Part shown: one piece after another, positions 31,960 through 40,988 of the stretch
Numbering within the stretch: position 1 is the first letter of the stretch
How the letters are laid out: each line of letters begins with the position of its first letter
Assembly (NCBI GenBank): GCA_002855745.1
Contig: NDWX01000003.1
Location: forward strand, 1-64,000
Reading direction: 5' to 3'
Source of the DNA: Thermofilum sp. NZ13
GTDB taxonomy: Archaea; Thermoproteota; Thermoprotei; Thermofilales; Thermofilaceae
Length of the DNA stretch: 64,000 nt
Made by a program: the position numbers and the translations under genes
The notes under the pieces: generated by a model
Told to the model about the DNA's origin: nothing
The model's database searches: none
The model's input: the letters and a program-made list of their open reading frames with translations, nothing else

Positions 31960-32736
31960 TCACTCTTCCTCGCTTAAAACCTTCTTGATCCTCTTGGAGA
32001 CGCTCTCAGGCAGGGCTTCGTCCTCCATCCTGCGCGACAGGGGGTTCAGCAGAACCAGGCCTTTGCCGTCGATTACGGCGATCTCCCAGGCTCGGAGGTC
32101 GTGGGGGGTTTGCCGCATCTTCTCGACAATGATGTACCTTGTGAGAACGCCGTTGATCACCCTGCGCTTGAAGTGTATGATGCCGTCGGCGATGTGCTCG
32201 AGGCCCCAGCCGAATGCGCCTCCCGTGGTTATGGCGTACTGGGACGTGGCGTAGACTGTGAGATCCCACTTGGCGAGGATCCTCTTCACCGTGTAGCTCT
32301 CCTCCCTTGCCTTCACAGGGGCCCTCAGCCAGAAGGCGCTCATCGAGTCAATCACCAGCCTTCTAGCCTTTGAGCCGAGCCTCTTCTTGGCCTCTATCAC
32401 CTTGTCCAGCATCTCCTCGACGGTGACGAGGTTCAGGTTCCACTCGTCGCTGGTGCTCCGCATGAGCGCGTCGATTATTATGAGCCTGCCCTCACGGTAG
32501 GCTTTGTCGAAGTCCATCCCGAACTGGGATGCCTGCCTTATTATGCTCTCCCTGCTCTCCTCCGTCGTCACGTAGATCGCCTTCTCGCCGCGCAGGAGAC
32601 CGGCGTTGACGAAGTGCAGGCAGGCGATCGTCTTCCCTGTTCCGGGCATGCCGACCAAGGCCACGAAGAAGCCCTCTGGTACACCGCCGGCAAGTATGTC
32701 GTCGAGCCCTTTGATGCCTGTGGAGAGCCTCTCCAC
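31960..32736 (-). CDS. KaiC/RadA-like RecA-superfamily ATPase
   Basis: This is a 258-residue single-domain ATPase. It begins STGIKGLDDILAGGVPEG, has Walker A GMPGTGKT near residue 29 and the acidic YVTTEE strand near 55, and a Walker B-like RRLVIDSMSAF near 130. Archaea carry many such KaiC-domain proteins; most are uncharacterised, and several act in signalling or motility. It is divergent from pstS with 122 nt between starts. The C-terminal tail (SVSKRIKKVLSEEE) is charged. Confidence 0.82.
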   Translation of the reverse strand: MERLSTGIKGLDDILAGGVPEGFFVALVGMPGTGKTIACLHFVNAGLLRGEKAIYVTTEESRESIIRQASQFGMDFDKAYREGRLIIIDALMRSTSDEWNLNLVTVEEMLDKVIEAKKRLGSKARRLVIDSMSAFWLRAPVKAREESYTVKRILAKWDLTVYATSQYAITTGGAFGWGLEHIADGIIHFKRRVINGVLTRYIIVEKMRQTPHDLRAWEIAVIDGKGLVLLNPLSRRMEDEALPESVSKRIKKVLSEEE

Positions 32737-32822
32737 GCTCTTCGAAGAAGAAGTTGGTACGCAGAGCTAAAAGGTTTCCGCCCCGTCGTTCCATATATAT
32801 TTCTATGTAGATAGGGGGTAGA

Positions 32823-32830
32823 TTTATATA
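32823..32830 (+). promoter_or_regulatory. TATA box for pstS
   Basis: TTTATATA is centred 32 nt upstream of the pstS ATG. A GGGGGTAGA stretch just before it fits the BRE position. A second AT box (CCATATATATTTC near 32793) on the left probably serves the divergent KaiC-like gene. Confidence 0.55.
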
Positions 32831-32858
32831 GAGGTATTTAGTTGTAGGCACGACCAGC

Positions 32859-33971
32859 ATGAAAAAACTGGTAGCAATCGGATCGGTCGTGCTGGCGGCA
32901 GTGGCCTTAGCGTTGCTCGGTCTGCTCCTCCGGCCCACCGTTACAAGCCAAACCGCGCAACCCAACTACCCTAGCGCAACGCTGTCGGGGAGCGGCGCGA
33001 CCTTCCCGCAAGCCCAGATAAACGTCTGGGTCTCGGAGTTCAGCAAGAAGTACCCTACGATCAAGGTGGAGTACGCCGGCGGCGGTAGCGGCAAAGGCCA
33101 GTCAGACTTCATTCAGGGCGTCGTCGACTTCGCCTGTAGCGACGTCCCGCTAAAGACCGCTGACTGGGAGAAAGCCAGAAGCGCTTACGGCGCGGTGTAC
33201 CAGATCCCGTGGGTTGCAGGGGGTGTGGCGTTCGTGTTCAACATCCCGGAGCTGGGCAACGCCACCCTGAGGCTTTCCCAGAGTGTACTGGTGAACGTGC
33301 TTCTCGGTAGGGTAGAGTACTGGGACGACCCGAGCATTGCCAGCCTCAACCCTGGATTAAAGCTACCACACCAGAAGATAATCTTCGTTCACAGGAGTGA
33401 TGCCAGCGGAACGACCAACGTCGTGACGGCCTTCCTGTCAAAGGTATCCCAGGAGTGGAGGGAGCGGGTAGGAGCCGGTCTCACTGTTCAGTGGCCTCTA
33501 GACTCTGTAGGCAGGGGGGTTGGCGCGCAGGGCAACCAGGGCGTAGCGCAGACTGTTAGGAATACACCGTACTCGCTCGGTTACGTCGAGCTCGCGTACA
33601 CGAAAAACCTCGGGGTGGTCGCGCTCGAAAACGCTCTCGGCGAGTACATTATTCCCACCCCTGAGTCTGTGGCGAAGGCGCTGGAAGGGGTGAGCGTGAA
33701 GCTGGATCCCGCCTCAGACGTGAGCAAGCTAAACCTCCTCGACCAAACGCTGAACGTGAAGGCGAGCGGCGCGTACCCAATAGTCTCCGTCAGCTACCTT
33801 ATCGTGAAGAGCCCGAGCGCCTACCCTCGGGAGAAGGCTAAGGCGCTTTCGCTTTTCCTCGAGTGGGTTTTCACAGAGGGCCAGAGGTACATCGCCGAGG
33901 GCTATGCACCCGTAGCAGGCACCTTCCTCGAGGCAGGCAGGAGCGTCGCGAAGCTGCTCTCGGGTCAATAG
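32859..33971 (+). CDS. pstS: Phosphate ABC transporter substrate-binding protein
   Basis: This is a 370-residue exported protein with an N-terminal signal/anchor helix (VVLAAVALALLGLLL, residues 10-25). The PstS signature LSGSGATFPQAQINVW begins near residue 43. It is followed by GGGSGKGQSDFIQGVVDFACSDVP and, near 183, HRSDASGTTNVV, which supply phosphate-binding residues. It captures phosphate outside the cell for PstCA. The gene leads the pstSCAB run, which is probably regulated by one or both AbrB-PhoU proteins in this window (inference). Confidence 0.95.
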   Translation: MKKLVAIGSVVLAAVALALLGLLLRPTVTSQTAQPNYPSATLSGSGATFPQAQINVWVSEFSKKYPTIKVEYAGGGSGKGQSDFIQGVVDFACSDVPLKTADWEKARSAYGAVYQIPWVAGGVAFVFNIPELGNATLRLSQSVLVNVLLGRVEYWDDPSIASLNPGLKLPHQKIIFVHRSDASGTTNVVTAFLSKVSQEWRERVGAGLTVQWPLDSVGRGVGAQGNQGVAQTVRNTPYSLGYVELAYTKNLGVVALENALGEYIIPTPESVAKALEGVSVKLDPASDVSKLNLLDQTLNVKASGAYPIVSVSYLIVKSPSAYPREKAKALSLFLEWVFTEGQRYIAEGYAPVAGTFLEAGRSVAKLLSGQ

Positions 33972-34011
33972 ACTATTAAAATAGCCTTCTTTCTATATAC
34001 AGCTGAGGTTA

Positions 34012-34021
34012 AATTTATATT
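34012..34021 (+). promoter_or_regulatory. Second TATA-like box before pstC
   Basis: AATTTATATT lies in the gap between pstS and pstC, about 35 nt before the TTG at 34053, and GAGGTTA precedes it. It would give pstCAB its own promoter. Its position also argues against the TTG at 34020 as start codon. Confidence 0.45.
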
Positions 34022-34052
34022 GATACATAGTTTTCAAACGCTGGGTGATGAT

Positions 34053-34925
34053 TTGCACGTAGACAGCTTCATCAAGGTGTCGATCCCGTTCGTCGCCATC
34101 GTCCTACTCGCTTTAGCTGCCTTGGTAGCCACCCTGGCCGTAAACTCTGCCCCAGCGATACTCCGCTACGGCCTCAACCTTATCACAACTTCTGGGTGGT
34201 CGCCCAGTGAGGAAGTGTACGGCCTTCTACCAGCCCTGCTGGGAACCCTTTACGTCTCCGCCTTGGCCACGGGGCTGGTCGCGCTGATTGTACCCGGAGT
34301 TGTGGCCTTAGCTTGGGAGTATGCGCCGGCTAGCTTGCGGGGGTTACTGCGTGGCTTGATGTTCTACGGAACTGCGCTACCAACCGTCGTGTTCGGGTTG
34401 TGGGGGCTCGACTACGTGGCGCCGCTGTTGCGCAGTCTAAGAGTACCTGGGGTGTGCGAGAACGCTTCGCCGACAGGCCAGTCGATCCTTACTGGAGCCG
34501 TGGTGCTAGCCCTGATGAACGCGCCCTTCGCCTCCTTGATCCTCTACGAGGCGTACAGGTTCGTGCCATTCACTTACCGCGAGGCTCTATTCAGCCTGGG
34601 GGCCACAGGCTACGAGAGGTTCAGAGTCCTGTGGGGTCTCATTAAGGGAGCGTTCCTGGGCGCCCTCCTCCTCACGTTCGGCAAGAGCGTCGGCGAAACA
34701 ACAGCCGTGAGCTTGGTAGTGGGTAACTCTTTCAATATACCCCTCTGCCCCCTCGAGCCGGGGATTACGGTTTCGAGCCTAATTGTGAACTACGTCACGG
34801 AGGCCTCTCTCTACAGCTACATGCTGAGCACCCTCTTCAGCGCCGCTCTAGTAATGCTCCTGGTAAACGCGCTGTTTGTGGCTGTTGGCCTCTGGCTTGC
34901 CAGGAAGGCTGGTGGTTGGCGATGA
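34053..34925 (+). CDS. pstC: Phosphate ABC transporter permease
   Basis: This is a permease of about 290 residues with six helices. Its permease loop, EALFSLGATGYERFRVLWG near residue 180 followed by TFGKSVGETTAVSLVVGN, contacts the ATPase. TTG 34053 was chosen because TATA lies about 35 nt before it and a GGTGAT ribosome site precedes it. The frame is open from a TTG at 34020. The stop overlaps the pstA ATG (ATGA). Confidence 0.92.
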   Translation: MHVDSFIKVSIPFVAIVLLALAALVATLAVNSAPAILRYGLNLITTSGWSPSEEVYGLLPALLGTLYVSALATGLVALIVPGVVALAWEYAPASLRGLLRGLMFYGTALPTVVFGLWGLDYVAPLLRSLRVPGVCENASPTGQSILTGAVVLALMNAPFASLILYEAYRFVPFTYREALFSLGATGYERFRVLWGLIKGAFLGALLLTFGKSVGETTAVSLVVGNSFNIPLCPLEPGITVSSLIVNYVTEASLYSYMLSTLFSAALVMLLVNALFVAVGLWLARKAGGWR

Positions 34926-35761
34926 GGTTGAGGAGAGCCGTAGCCGACAGGGCTTTCCTCGTCTACTCGCTGGTTACAGCCGTTACCCTCCTCGCGGTAA
35001 TCTTACACATAGCGTTTTCCTCGATCCTGAGCCTGGCGCGCGTCCTAGTGGCCGAGGGTTTAGGGTTTTTCGTCCTGCCTCCAGGCGAGCCCGGAGGGAG
35101 TGTCGGGGGACTTGGCCCCGTGATCCTGAACACGGCGATTATGACGGCTCTAGCCCTAGCCTTTTCCGCACCCGTCGGGGTGGCTGTGGGGGTGTACCTC
35201 GGCGAGGAGAGGATGTCGAGGCTCGCTAGCATTGCTTCCGCTACGGTGCAGATGCTCGCGGAGATCCCTACCGTGATTATCGGGCTCTTCGTTTTCGCAA
35301 CTATCTGCTTGTCGCTGAAAAGCTACTCGCTACTCGCCGGCGCAGTCAGCCTGGCCATAACGGTTCTTCCCTTCGTAATCGAGCAGGTCAAGGAGGCTGT
35401 CACCTCGATACCGGAGGAGTACCGGGAGGCGGCCTACGCGCTCGACCTCCCCCGCTGGAAAACAGTCTGGCTCGTGCTCGTCCCCATGTGCAGGACCGGC
35501 ATCGCCTCGGGCGTCCTGCTGGGCTACACGAAGGCTCTAGGCGAGACGGCGCCTGTTCTGCTCACCGCGGGCTTCGCGCTCTACGGCTTCTACGGCCTTA
35601 CGGGGCCCTCAAGCACACTATCCCTGGTCGTCTACCGCTTCGCGATGATGCCCTACGAGAACCTCAGGTCGCTGGCGTGGGCCGCATCGGGTCTCCTCCT
35701 CATCGCCTCCGTCGCGCTTACGTACCTTGTTGGGAGGCTCGCGGGCGAGGTGAAGTTCTGA
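34922..35761 (+). CDS. pstA: Phosphate ABC transporter permease
   Basis: This is a permease of about 279 residues and the partner of PstC. It has the family loop EEYREAAYALDLPRWKTVWLVLVP near residue 160 and KALGETAPVLLTAGFALYG near 200. The ATG at 34922 overlaps the pstC stop and the TGA overlaps the pstB ATG by one base, so synthesis of the three proteins is coupled. Confidence 0.93.
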   Translation: MRLRRAVADRAFLVYSLVTAVTLLAVILHIAFSSILSLARVLVAEGLGFFVLPPGEPGGSVGGLGPVILNTAIMTALALAFSAPVGVAVGVYLGEERMSRLASIASATVQMLAEIPTVIIGLFVFATICLSLKSYSLLAGAVSLAITVLPFVIEQVKEAVTSIPEEYREAAYALDLPRWKTVWLVLVPMCRTGIASGVLLGYTKALGETAPVLLTAGFALYGFYGLTGPSSTLSLVVYRFAMMPYENLRSLAWAASGLLLIASVALTYLVGRLAGEVKF

Positions 35762-36546
35762 TGAGCGGTGCCGCTGTAAGGTTTAGTAACGTGAACGTGT
35801 GGTACGGGGAATCCCGCATCCTGTGGAACGTGAACCTAGAGGTGCCCGAGAGGACGATCTTTGCCGTGATGGGGCCCTCTGGTTGCGGGAAGTCTACTCT
35901 CCTTCGGACTGTCAACAAGCTCGTGCTCTTGAGAGACGGAGCACGGGTCAGCGGCAAAGTAGAGGTAATGGGCCACGACGTGTACAACTCCACTAGCCCC
36001 GACACGCTGGCACGCCTGACCGGGATGGTCTTCCAGACCCCGAACCCCTTCCCACACCTCAGCATCTACAACAACGTCGTCATCGGCCCGAGGCTCCATG
36101 GCCTCGCTAGGGGAAGGGAGCTCGAGCGGCTCGTGAGGTGGGCTCTCGAGAGGGCAGCGCTGTGGGACGAGGTTAAGGATCGTCTCCGCGAGCCGGCTTC
36201 CAGGCTTAGCGGCGGGCAGCAGCAACGCCTGTGCATCGCAAGGGCCCTCGCGTTGAAGCCGAAGGTCCTTCTGCTGGACGAGCCCACCGCCAGCCTCGAC
36301 CCCGTGAGCGCCGGTAAGGTGGAGGAGGTCGTGAAGGAGCTGAAAGAGGAGGTGACGGTGATCCTGGTCACGCACGACCCCGGTCAGGCGGAGAGGCTGG
36401 CAGACAGGGGGGTGGTGCTCTTCTCCGGTAGGATCGTCTGGGAGGGAGCTATAGGTAGCCACTACGCGGAGCACTACCGCAAGCTGATACACAAGCTAAC
36501 CCTCGAAGCCCGGGAAGCGGCGCTTCGCGTTCCGGCCACCTCGTAG
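35761..36546 (+). CDS. pstB: Phosphate ABC transporter ATPase
   Basis: This is a 261-residue ATPase. It has Walker A GPSGCGKST near residue 37, the Q-loop GMVFQTPNPFPHLSIYNNV near 85 (NPFP is typical of PstB), the signature LSGGQQQRLCIARALA near 145 and Walker B VLLLDEPTASLDP near 170. The ATG at 35761 was chosen; longer frames upstream overlap pstA. It drives phosphate import. Confidence 0.96.
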   Translation: MSGAAVRFSNVNVWYGESRILWNVNLEVPERTIFAVMGPSGCGKSTLLRTVNKLVLLRDGARVSGKVEVMGHDVYNSTSPDTLARLTGMVFQTPNPFPHLSIYNNVVIGPRLHGLARGRELERLVRWALERAALWDEVKDRLREPASRLSGGQQQRLCIARALALKPKVLLLDEPTASLDPVSAGKVEEVVKELKEEVTVILVTHDPGQAERLADRGVVLFSGRIVWEGAIGSHYAEHYRKLIHKLTLEAREAALRVPATS

Positions 36547-36579
36547 CAATCGCAGAGCGGGTAAATACCATCGCTATGA

Positions 36580-38535
36580 TTATAGGCTGATCATCAAACC
36601 TGTCTCGCCGTCAACCTTGTAGCCGGGGTACGCGTCGAGGCTCTTCTGCGAGAGGCTCTTCAGGGCCTCCACTAGCCGCGCGACCTCGGGCTTCCTGAGA
36701 GAGTCTTTCCTCAAAAGTACGTCGTACCTCTCCCAGGCGATACTCACGAACCCTAAGCCGTACTTCTCGGCTACCAGCCTCAGCGCGACACCGACGTCCG
36801 CGACACCCTTGGCTACAAGGTAGGCGACGGCCTCGTGCGTTTTCACCTCGAATGTGTAGCCGTTGAGCTTGGACTTGAGCTCCTCGACCGGCACTCCTCT
36901 CTTCGCCGCCTCGTCCTCGAGCATCTTGTCGACGAGCACCCGCGTGCCGCTCCCCGGGTTGCGGTTGACGAACTTCAGGCCTCGATCGATTACGTCTGAT
37001 AGCGAGGCCACTTCCCCGAACTCCTTTCTGTAGACGAAGCCCTGCTCTCTCAGGTAACCCCTCAGCAGGACAGCTTCCCTGATCTCGTACCTCCTCACGT
37101 ACGGTACGTTGTACTCGCCCGTCTCGGGATCCAGGAGGTGCGTGCCAGCCAAGTCGGCAACGCCGCTCTTCACCGCCTGGAGCCCGCCTGTGCTGCCCAC
37201 GTTCACAAGCCTCGCGGCCTCACCTACGACGTCTCGAACGAGATCCTGAAGCAGGGGGTCATGGCTCCCTATGATGTTCACCGCGTAGGGCCTGGCGAAG
37301 GGGTTCGGTATGACCTCTGCGACCGCGCCCTGGGGCTTGAACTCCTCGCTCTCACGGACGACTATGAAGCCGTCGAAGAGAGCCATGGAGGACACGCGCC
37401 CGCTGTGTCCCGGTAGGGGGAAGGCTCTCAGCCTCTCCCCGTCGCTGGTGAGGATCGCTGGAACGAAGACGCGTATACCCGGCTCCCCCCTCAGCGGGAG
37501 CGCAACCTCGGCGCTCAGACTTTTGACGGGTGGGGTCCGGAGACCTTGAAGCTTCGAGACCACGGGGATGAGGTAGAGGTACACCGTCAAGAGGCAGGAC
37601 ATGGGGAAGCCGGGGAGGCCGAGGAGGATCTTGTCCCCGTGGAGCGCGACGACGAGGGGACGGCCTGGCTTCTCGCGCACGCCGTGGACCAGTATGCCGG
37701 GGTTCAGCTTCGACATAGCGCGGAAGGTGTAGTCCTCGAGGCCCGCGCTCGTGCCGCCGATAGTGACCACGACATCGTTCTCCTCCAGCGCCCTGTGTAT
37801 GAGCTCCTCTATCAGGGAGGAGTCGTCCGGGACCCGTTCATAGATCCTCGGCTGAGCCCCCAGGAGCTTCATGAAGCTGTACACCATGTAGGAGTTCGAG
37901 TCGTAGACCTGCCCGTACTCGAGGCGTTGCCCCGGGGGCCTCACCTCGTTGCCCGTGGGTATTATCCCCACCCTAACCCGCCTGTAGACCCAGACCCTGT
38001 CAACCCCGGTGGTAGCGAGAAGGGAGACGAGGAGGGGTGTCACGACGTCGCCTCTCCAAGCCAGTATCTCCCCGAGCGCGATGTCCGAGCCGGCCACGTC
38101 CACGTTCTCGCCGTGGGCCACGCTCCTGTAGAACACGACCTGCCCCTCGGACTGGTGCGTGTACTCAACCGGCACGACGGCGTCCGCGGGGTAGGGCACG
38201 ATGGCACCCGTAGAGACCTCGACGGTCTCCCCCCTGCTTATCCTGATCAGCCTCGTCTCGCCCGTGGACAGCTTGTCGACAAGCTTCAGCGCGCGCGGCC
38301 TGTCCTCGTAAACGCCCACGAGGTCGGAGCTGATGACCGCGAAGCCGTCCACGAGTGCCCTGGTGTAGGGCGGGTAGTCCATGGGGGAGAACACGTTCCT
38401 GCTCAGGACTCTACCCACGGCTTCCGGTAGGGGGACCTCCTCCTCCCCGAGGGGCTCCAGCCTCCGGTGCGACTCGAGGATTTTAAGGACGTCGTCGACT
38501 GAGACCAAGCTACGGTAGATTTTCCTCTCCGGCAT
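36580..38535 (-). CDS. moeA: MoeA-like molybdopterin protein with C-terminal PBP-like domain
   Basis: This is a 651-residue fusion. Residues 1-410 are a MoeA domain that inserts molybdate or tungstate into molybdopterin (ALVDGFAV near residue 63, TIGGTSAGLEDYTF near 260, VHGVREKPGRPLVVAL near 285). From 430 on it resembles the LysR-substrate/periplasmic-binding type domain (NIIGSHDPLLQDLV, RNPGSGTRVLVDKML, ADVGVALRLVAEKYGLGFVSI), which may bind the oxyanion. This fusion is known in archaea. The start overlaps the stop of the second moeA by one base. Confidence 0.9.
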   Translation of the reverse strand: MPERKIYRSLVSVDDVLKILESHRRLEPLGEEEVPLPEAVGRVLSRNVFSPMDYPPYTRALVDGFAVISSDLVGVYEDRPRALKLVDKLSTGETRLIRISRGETVEVSTGAIVPYPADAVVPVEYTHQSEGQVVFYRSVAHGENVDVAGSDIALGEILAWRGDVVTPLLVSLLATTGVDRVWVYRRVRVGIIPTGNEVRPPGQRLEYGQVYDSNSYMVYSFMKLLGAQPRIYERVPDDSSLIEELIHRALEENDVVVTIGGTSAGLEDYTFRAMSKLNPGILVHGVREKPGRPLVVALHGDKILLGLPGFPMSCLLTVYLYLIPVVSKLQGLRTPPVKSLSAEVALPLRGEPGIRVFVPAILTSDGERLRAFPLPGHSGRVSSMALFDGFIVVRESEEFKPQGAVAEVIPNPFARPYAVNIIGSHDPLLQDLVRDVVGEAARLVNVGSTGGLQAVKSGVADLAGTHLLDPETGEYNVPYVRRYEIREAVLLRGYLREQGFVYRKEFGEVASLSDVIDRGLKFVNRNPGSGTRVLVDKMLEDEAAKRGVPVEELKSKLNGYTFEVKTHEAVAYLVAKGVADVGVALRLVAEKYGLGFVSIAWERYDVLLRKDSLRKPEVARLVEALKSLSQKSLDAYPGYKVDGETGLMISL

Positions 38536-39743
38536 TAGACAACACCCCTTATGAGGTGGACCTCAACCTCTTCACCCTCCTCGTAGCCCTCCACCCCCTC
38601 TGGCACGATAACGAAGCCGTTCCCGCGCAGCAGGCTCGTGAGGGAGCCCGAGCCCCCGACCATCAGCGGCTCAGCGCACAGTCCCTCAGAGCACCGGTAA
38701 ACCCTGACCCTGGCGAAGCCCACGACGCCCATCTTCACCGTGATCCTCCTCGTCAGCACGGCCCTGACCCTCGGGTAGTCCGGCACCTCCAGTCCTAGGT
38801 CGCGGAGCATAGGCTTCACCACGACCTCGAGCGTCGACAGCGCCGCCACAGGTAGCCCGCTCATGGCCACGATGGGCTTCCCGTCCTTTACGGCGAGGCA
38901 GGCCGTCTTCCCGGGTTGCACGGCAAAGCCGTGCACCATGTACTCGGGGTTGAGGCCCTCCACGGCCCTCACGGTGAAGTCGTGCCCGCCCATCGACGTC
39001 CCGCCCAGCAGGACGCTCATGTACGCCCCGCTCCTGCTCAGCCAGCCCGCGATCTCCCCGATGTCGTCGCGGGCAAGCGAGAGCTCTTGAACCCTGAAGC
39101 CGTGCTGCTCGAACCAGCCCTTGACGAACACGTGGGTGAAGGGCTTGAAGAAGGTCCCTGAGACTATCTCGTCCCCCACGTTCAGAATCCCGACCGTGGC
39201 GTCAAACACCCTGACCGTTTCCCTGCCCTCCAAGATCAAGCCGGCGATCGACTGGGGCCTGATCCTCTCCCCCCTCCTCACAACCACTAAACCCTCGTCG
39301 TACTCCTCACCCGGCAGGGAGACGTTCTCGTACACCGCTACTCGCCGTAGCACGTAGACCCTGCCATCCTCCTCGAAGGCGTCCTCAACCGGCACGACCG
39401 CGTCCGCGCCCTCCGGCAGCAGGGCTCCGGTTTCAATCTTCACAGCCTCGCCGGGGGCCAGCCTGACGGGAGCCTCACCCGTTGGCCTGAGAACGCCCCC
39501 CGAGAGCTTCAGGGGGACGGGGGAGCTGGGCGACGCCGGCTCCACGTCCGTGGCGCGGACAGCGTAGCCGTCCACCACGCTCTTCGGCTTAGGGGGCAGC
39601 TTGAAGGTCGAGACAACGGTCTCCGCCGAGTACAAGCCCAGCGCGCCCCCAACAGGCACCTCCACCTCTCCAGGGAGCTTAAGGTACCTCCGCACCTCGC
39701 GCAGGACCGCCGAAACGCTGTGCAACTCCCTCAAAGCCGTCAA
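38535..39743 (-). CDS. moeA: MoeA, molybdopterin molybdenumtransferase
   Basis: This is a 402-residue single-domain MoeA. Motifs are KSVVDGYAVRATD near residue 40, EDAFEEDGRVYVLR near 115, LGGTSMGGHDFTVRAVE near 240 and VHGFAVQPGKTACLA near 270. Paired with the longer MoeA downstream, it suggests separate steps or separate metals (Mo and W) in cofactor synthesis. That division of labour is inference. Confidence 0.93.
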   Translation of the reverse strand: MTALRELHSVSAVLREVRRYLKLPGEVEVPVGGALGLYSAETVVSTFKLPPKPKSVVDGYAVRATDVEPASPSSPVPLKLSGGVLRPTGEAPVRLAPGEAVKIETGALLPEGADAVVPVEDAFEEDGRVYVLRRVAVYENVSLPGEEYDEGLVVVRRGERIRPQSIAGLILEGRETVRVFDATVGILNVGDEIVSGTFFKPFTHVFVKGWFEQHGFRVQELSLARDDIGEIAGWLSRSGAYMSVLLGGTSMGGHDFTVRAVEGLNPEYMVHGFAVQPGKTACLAVKDGKPIVAMSGLPVAALSTLEVVVKPMLRDLGLEVPDYPRVRAVLTRRITVKMGVVGFARVRVYRCSEGLCAEPLMVGGSGSLTSLLRGNGFVIVPEGVEGYEEGEEVEVHLIRGVV

Positions 39744-39853
39744 CCTTGCTTCGGTTCCTGCAAAGGTGCTTTTTAGCTTTTCCCTAGTCTCCTACCGCGC
39801 TCAGCCGCAGCGGTAAGGGCGAGCGCTGTGTCTGAAGGAGGCAACGGGTTAAG

Positions 39854-40096
39854 TTGATCAGGCCGTCGAGGATGCTTCAGCGTCTTAGGCTGCTCAAGGC
39901 CATCAGCAGGGTGTCCGGCGCGGAGGGCGACAGGTACGTCGCCTCGGCGCCGGGGAGGCTCTACGCCTTCAGGCTTCTGCAGGACCCAAGCTTCTCCACC
40001 ACGCCAGTTAAAGTAATTTACGCCTTCTCCCCCGTAGGCGGTAAAGATCAAGCGCGTCTCATCGCGGCTCGATGTGGGGGGGGGATATCAATTTAA
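39854..40096 (+). CDS. Possible small basic protein
   Basis: A TTG-started frame of 80 codons divergent from moeA. For the first 55 codons the third positions are strongly G/C, like real genes nearby (MLQRLRLLKAISRVSG; YVASAPGRLYAFRLLQ). The last part becomes AT-rich and ends in a G run, and may not be coding. No family was recognised. Confidence 0.35.
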   Translation: MIRPSRMLQRLRLLKAISRVSGAEGDRYVASAPGRLYAFRLLQDPSFSTTPVKVIYAFSPVGGKDQARLIAARCGGGISI

Positions 40097-40099
40097 ATT
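40090..40099 (+). promoter_or_regulatory. TATA box for the DUF2293-like gene
   Basis: AATTTAAATT is centred about 33 nt upstream of the GTG at 40128, giving a short leader. The local AT content (40085-40125) contrasts with the GC-rich flanks. Confidence 0.5.
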
Positions 40100-40127
40100 C
40101 ATTTTGTTCTCTAAATTTTGAGTAACG

Positions 40128-40799
40128 GTGTCGGAAACGGGTACAGAGAGAGCATGGATCTACAAAACTACAGCCAAGAAGAGATACGGCCTAACCGATA
40201 ATCAAATCGATGTTGCTATCAGAGAGAACATCGTCAGGCATAAAGTCGTTCAAAACCCTCACCGCCGCTCGGCCCCTGCCATACTGCTAAGCGTGCAGGA
40301 CATTGAAAAGAACCTCGAGGCGATAAGGTCTTTCCCTAGATACTCCGAGGAGGAGAAAACCAGAAGAAGAGACTATCAGAGAAGGTACAGGAGAAGGAAG
40401 AAGGCGCTCGAAGAGCTGGCTTTCTACTGTCCCAGATGCGGTCGTACGGTGTACCCCCAACGCGACTCCCGCACGCTCACTGAGGTCGTTGATGAAACAT
40501 TAGACATCGACACCGCCAAAACAATTTTCATGATAGCCCATTACAGGCACGCTCACACCAGCTATGACGCCGACAGGCGCAACGTCGAGAAGTGGTTAAA
40601 AGGCGATGAGTTGAGGGAGTGGCGCGACATCATCAAGCACTACGAGAGACGTAAGCACAGGATGGATAGGGACGAAAGAGAGATGTACTTAGAGGAAATA
40701 AGGTCGTACAAGTCCCTTGCGAATGAAAGAGCGAAGGAGCACTACAATAACGTCGCGAGGCAGCTACTGATCGAAGACGGCCTGCTGAAGCCGGCATGA
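40128..40799 (+). CDS. Basic zinc-ribbon protein with a DUF2293-like motif
   Basis: This is a 223-residue, strongly basic protein from a GTG. Residues 1-60 may form a small HTH-like domain (KKRYGLTDNQIDVAIRENIV). A Lys/Arg-rich linker follows (RRRDYQRRYRRRKK near 85), then a CPRCG half zinc ribbon near 100 and IAHYRHAHTSYDADRR near 135, which recalls the HxRHxHTxYD motif of DUF2293. The end is a charged helix. It lies 190 nt left of the CRISPR array's old end. Its lower GC content and codon use differ from neighbours, which hints at transfer. Function unknown. Confidence 0.6.
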   Translation: MSETGTERAWIYKTTAKKRYGLTDNQIDVAIRENIVRHKVVQNPHRRSAPAILLSVQDIEKNLEAIRSFPRYSEEEKTRRRDYQRRYRRRKKALEELAFYCPRCGRTVYPQRDSRTLTEVVDETLDIDTAKTIFMIAHYRHAHTSYDADRRNVEKWLKGDELREWRDIIKHYERRKHRMDRDEREMYLEEIRSYKSLANERAKEHYNNVARQLLIEDGLLKPA

Positions 40800-40988
40800 G
40801 CGCCGCTCAAATCACAACCCGTTTCCGCCGATTTGCCGACTGCTAGCAGCTCCACAGAGGCCGCCCGGGTTAGCCTTTCCAACACCATTGACATGCGATG
40901 TCAGCCCAAACCTAATAACACTTCCAATCATCAACTGAGCTCTCTAGTACAACAGCTTGACGTCTGGTTATCCCATCCGCGGCGTTTT

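Noticed and set aside
37546-38430. Long plus-strand frame opposite the MoeA fusion gene
   Set aside because: It is the shadow of a GC-rich gene; His/Arg/Val-rich composition without any domain, while the minus strand has clear MoeA motifs.
40956-40967. CTTGACGTCTGG left of the first CRISPR repeat, resembling a repeat end
   Set aside because: Only about 12 bases match and the spacing to the first repeat (21 bases) is shorter than any spacer, so it is not counted as a repeat.
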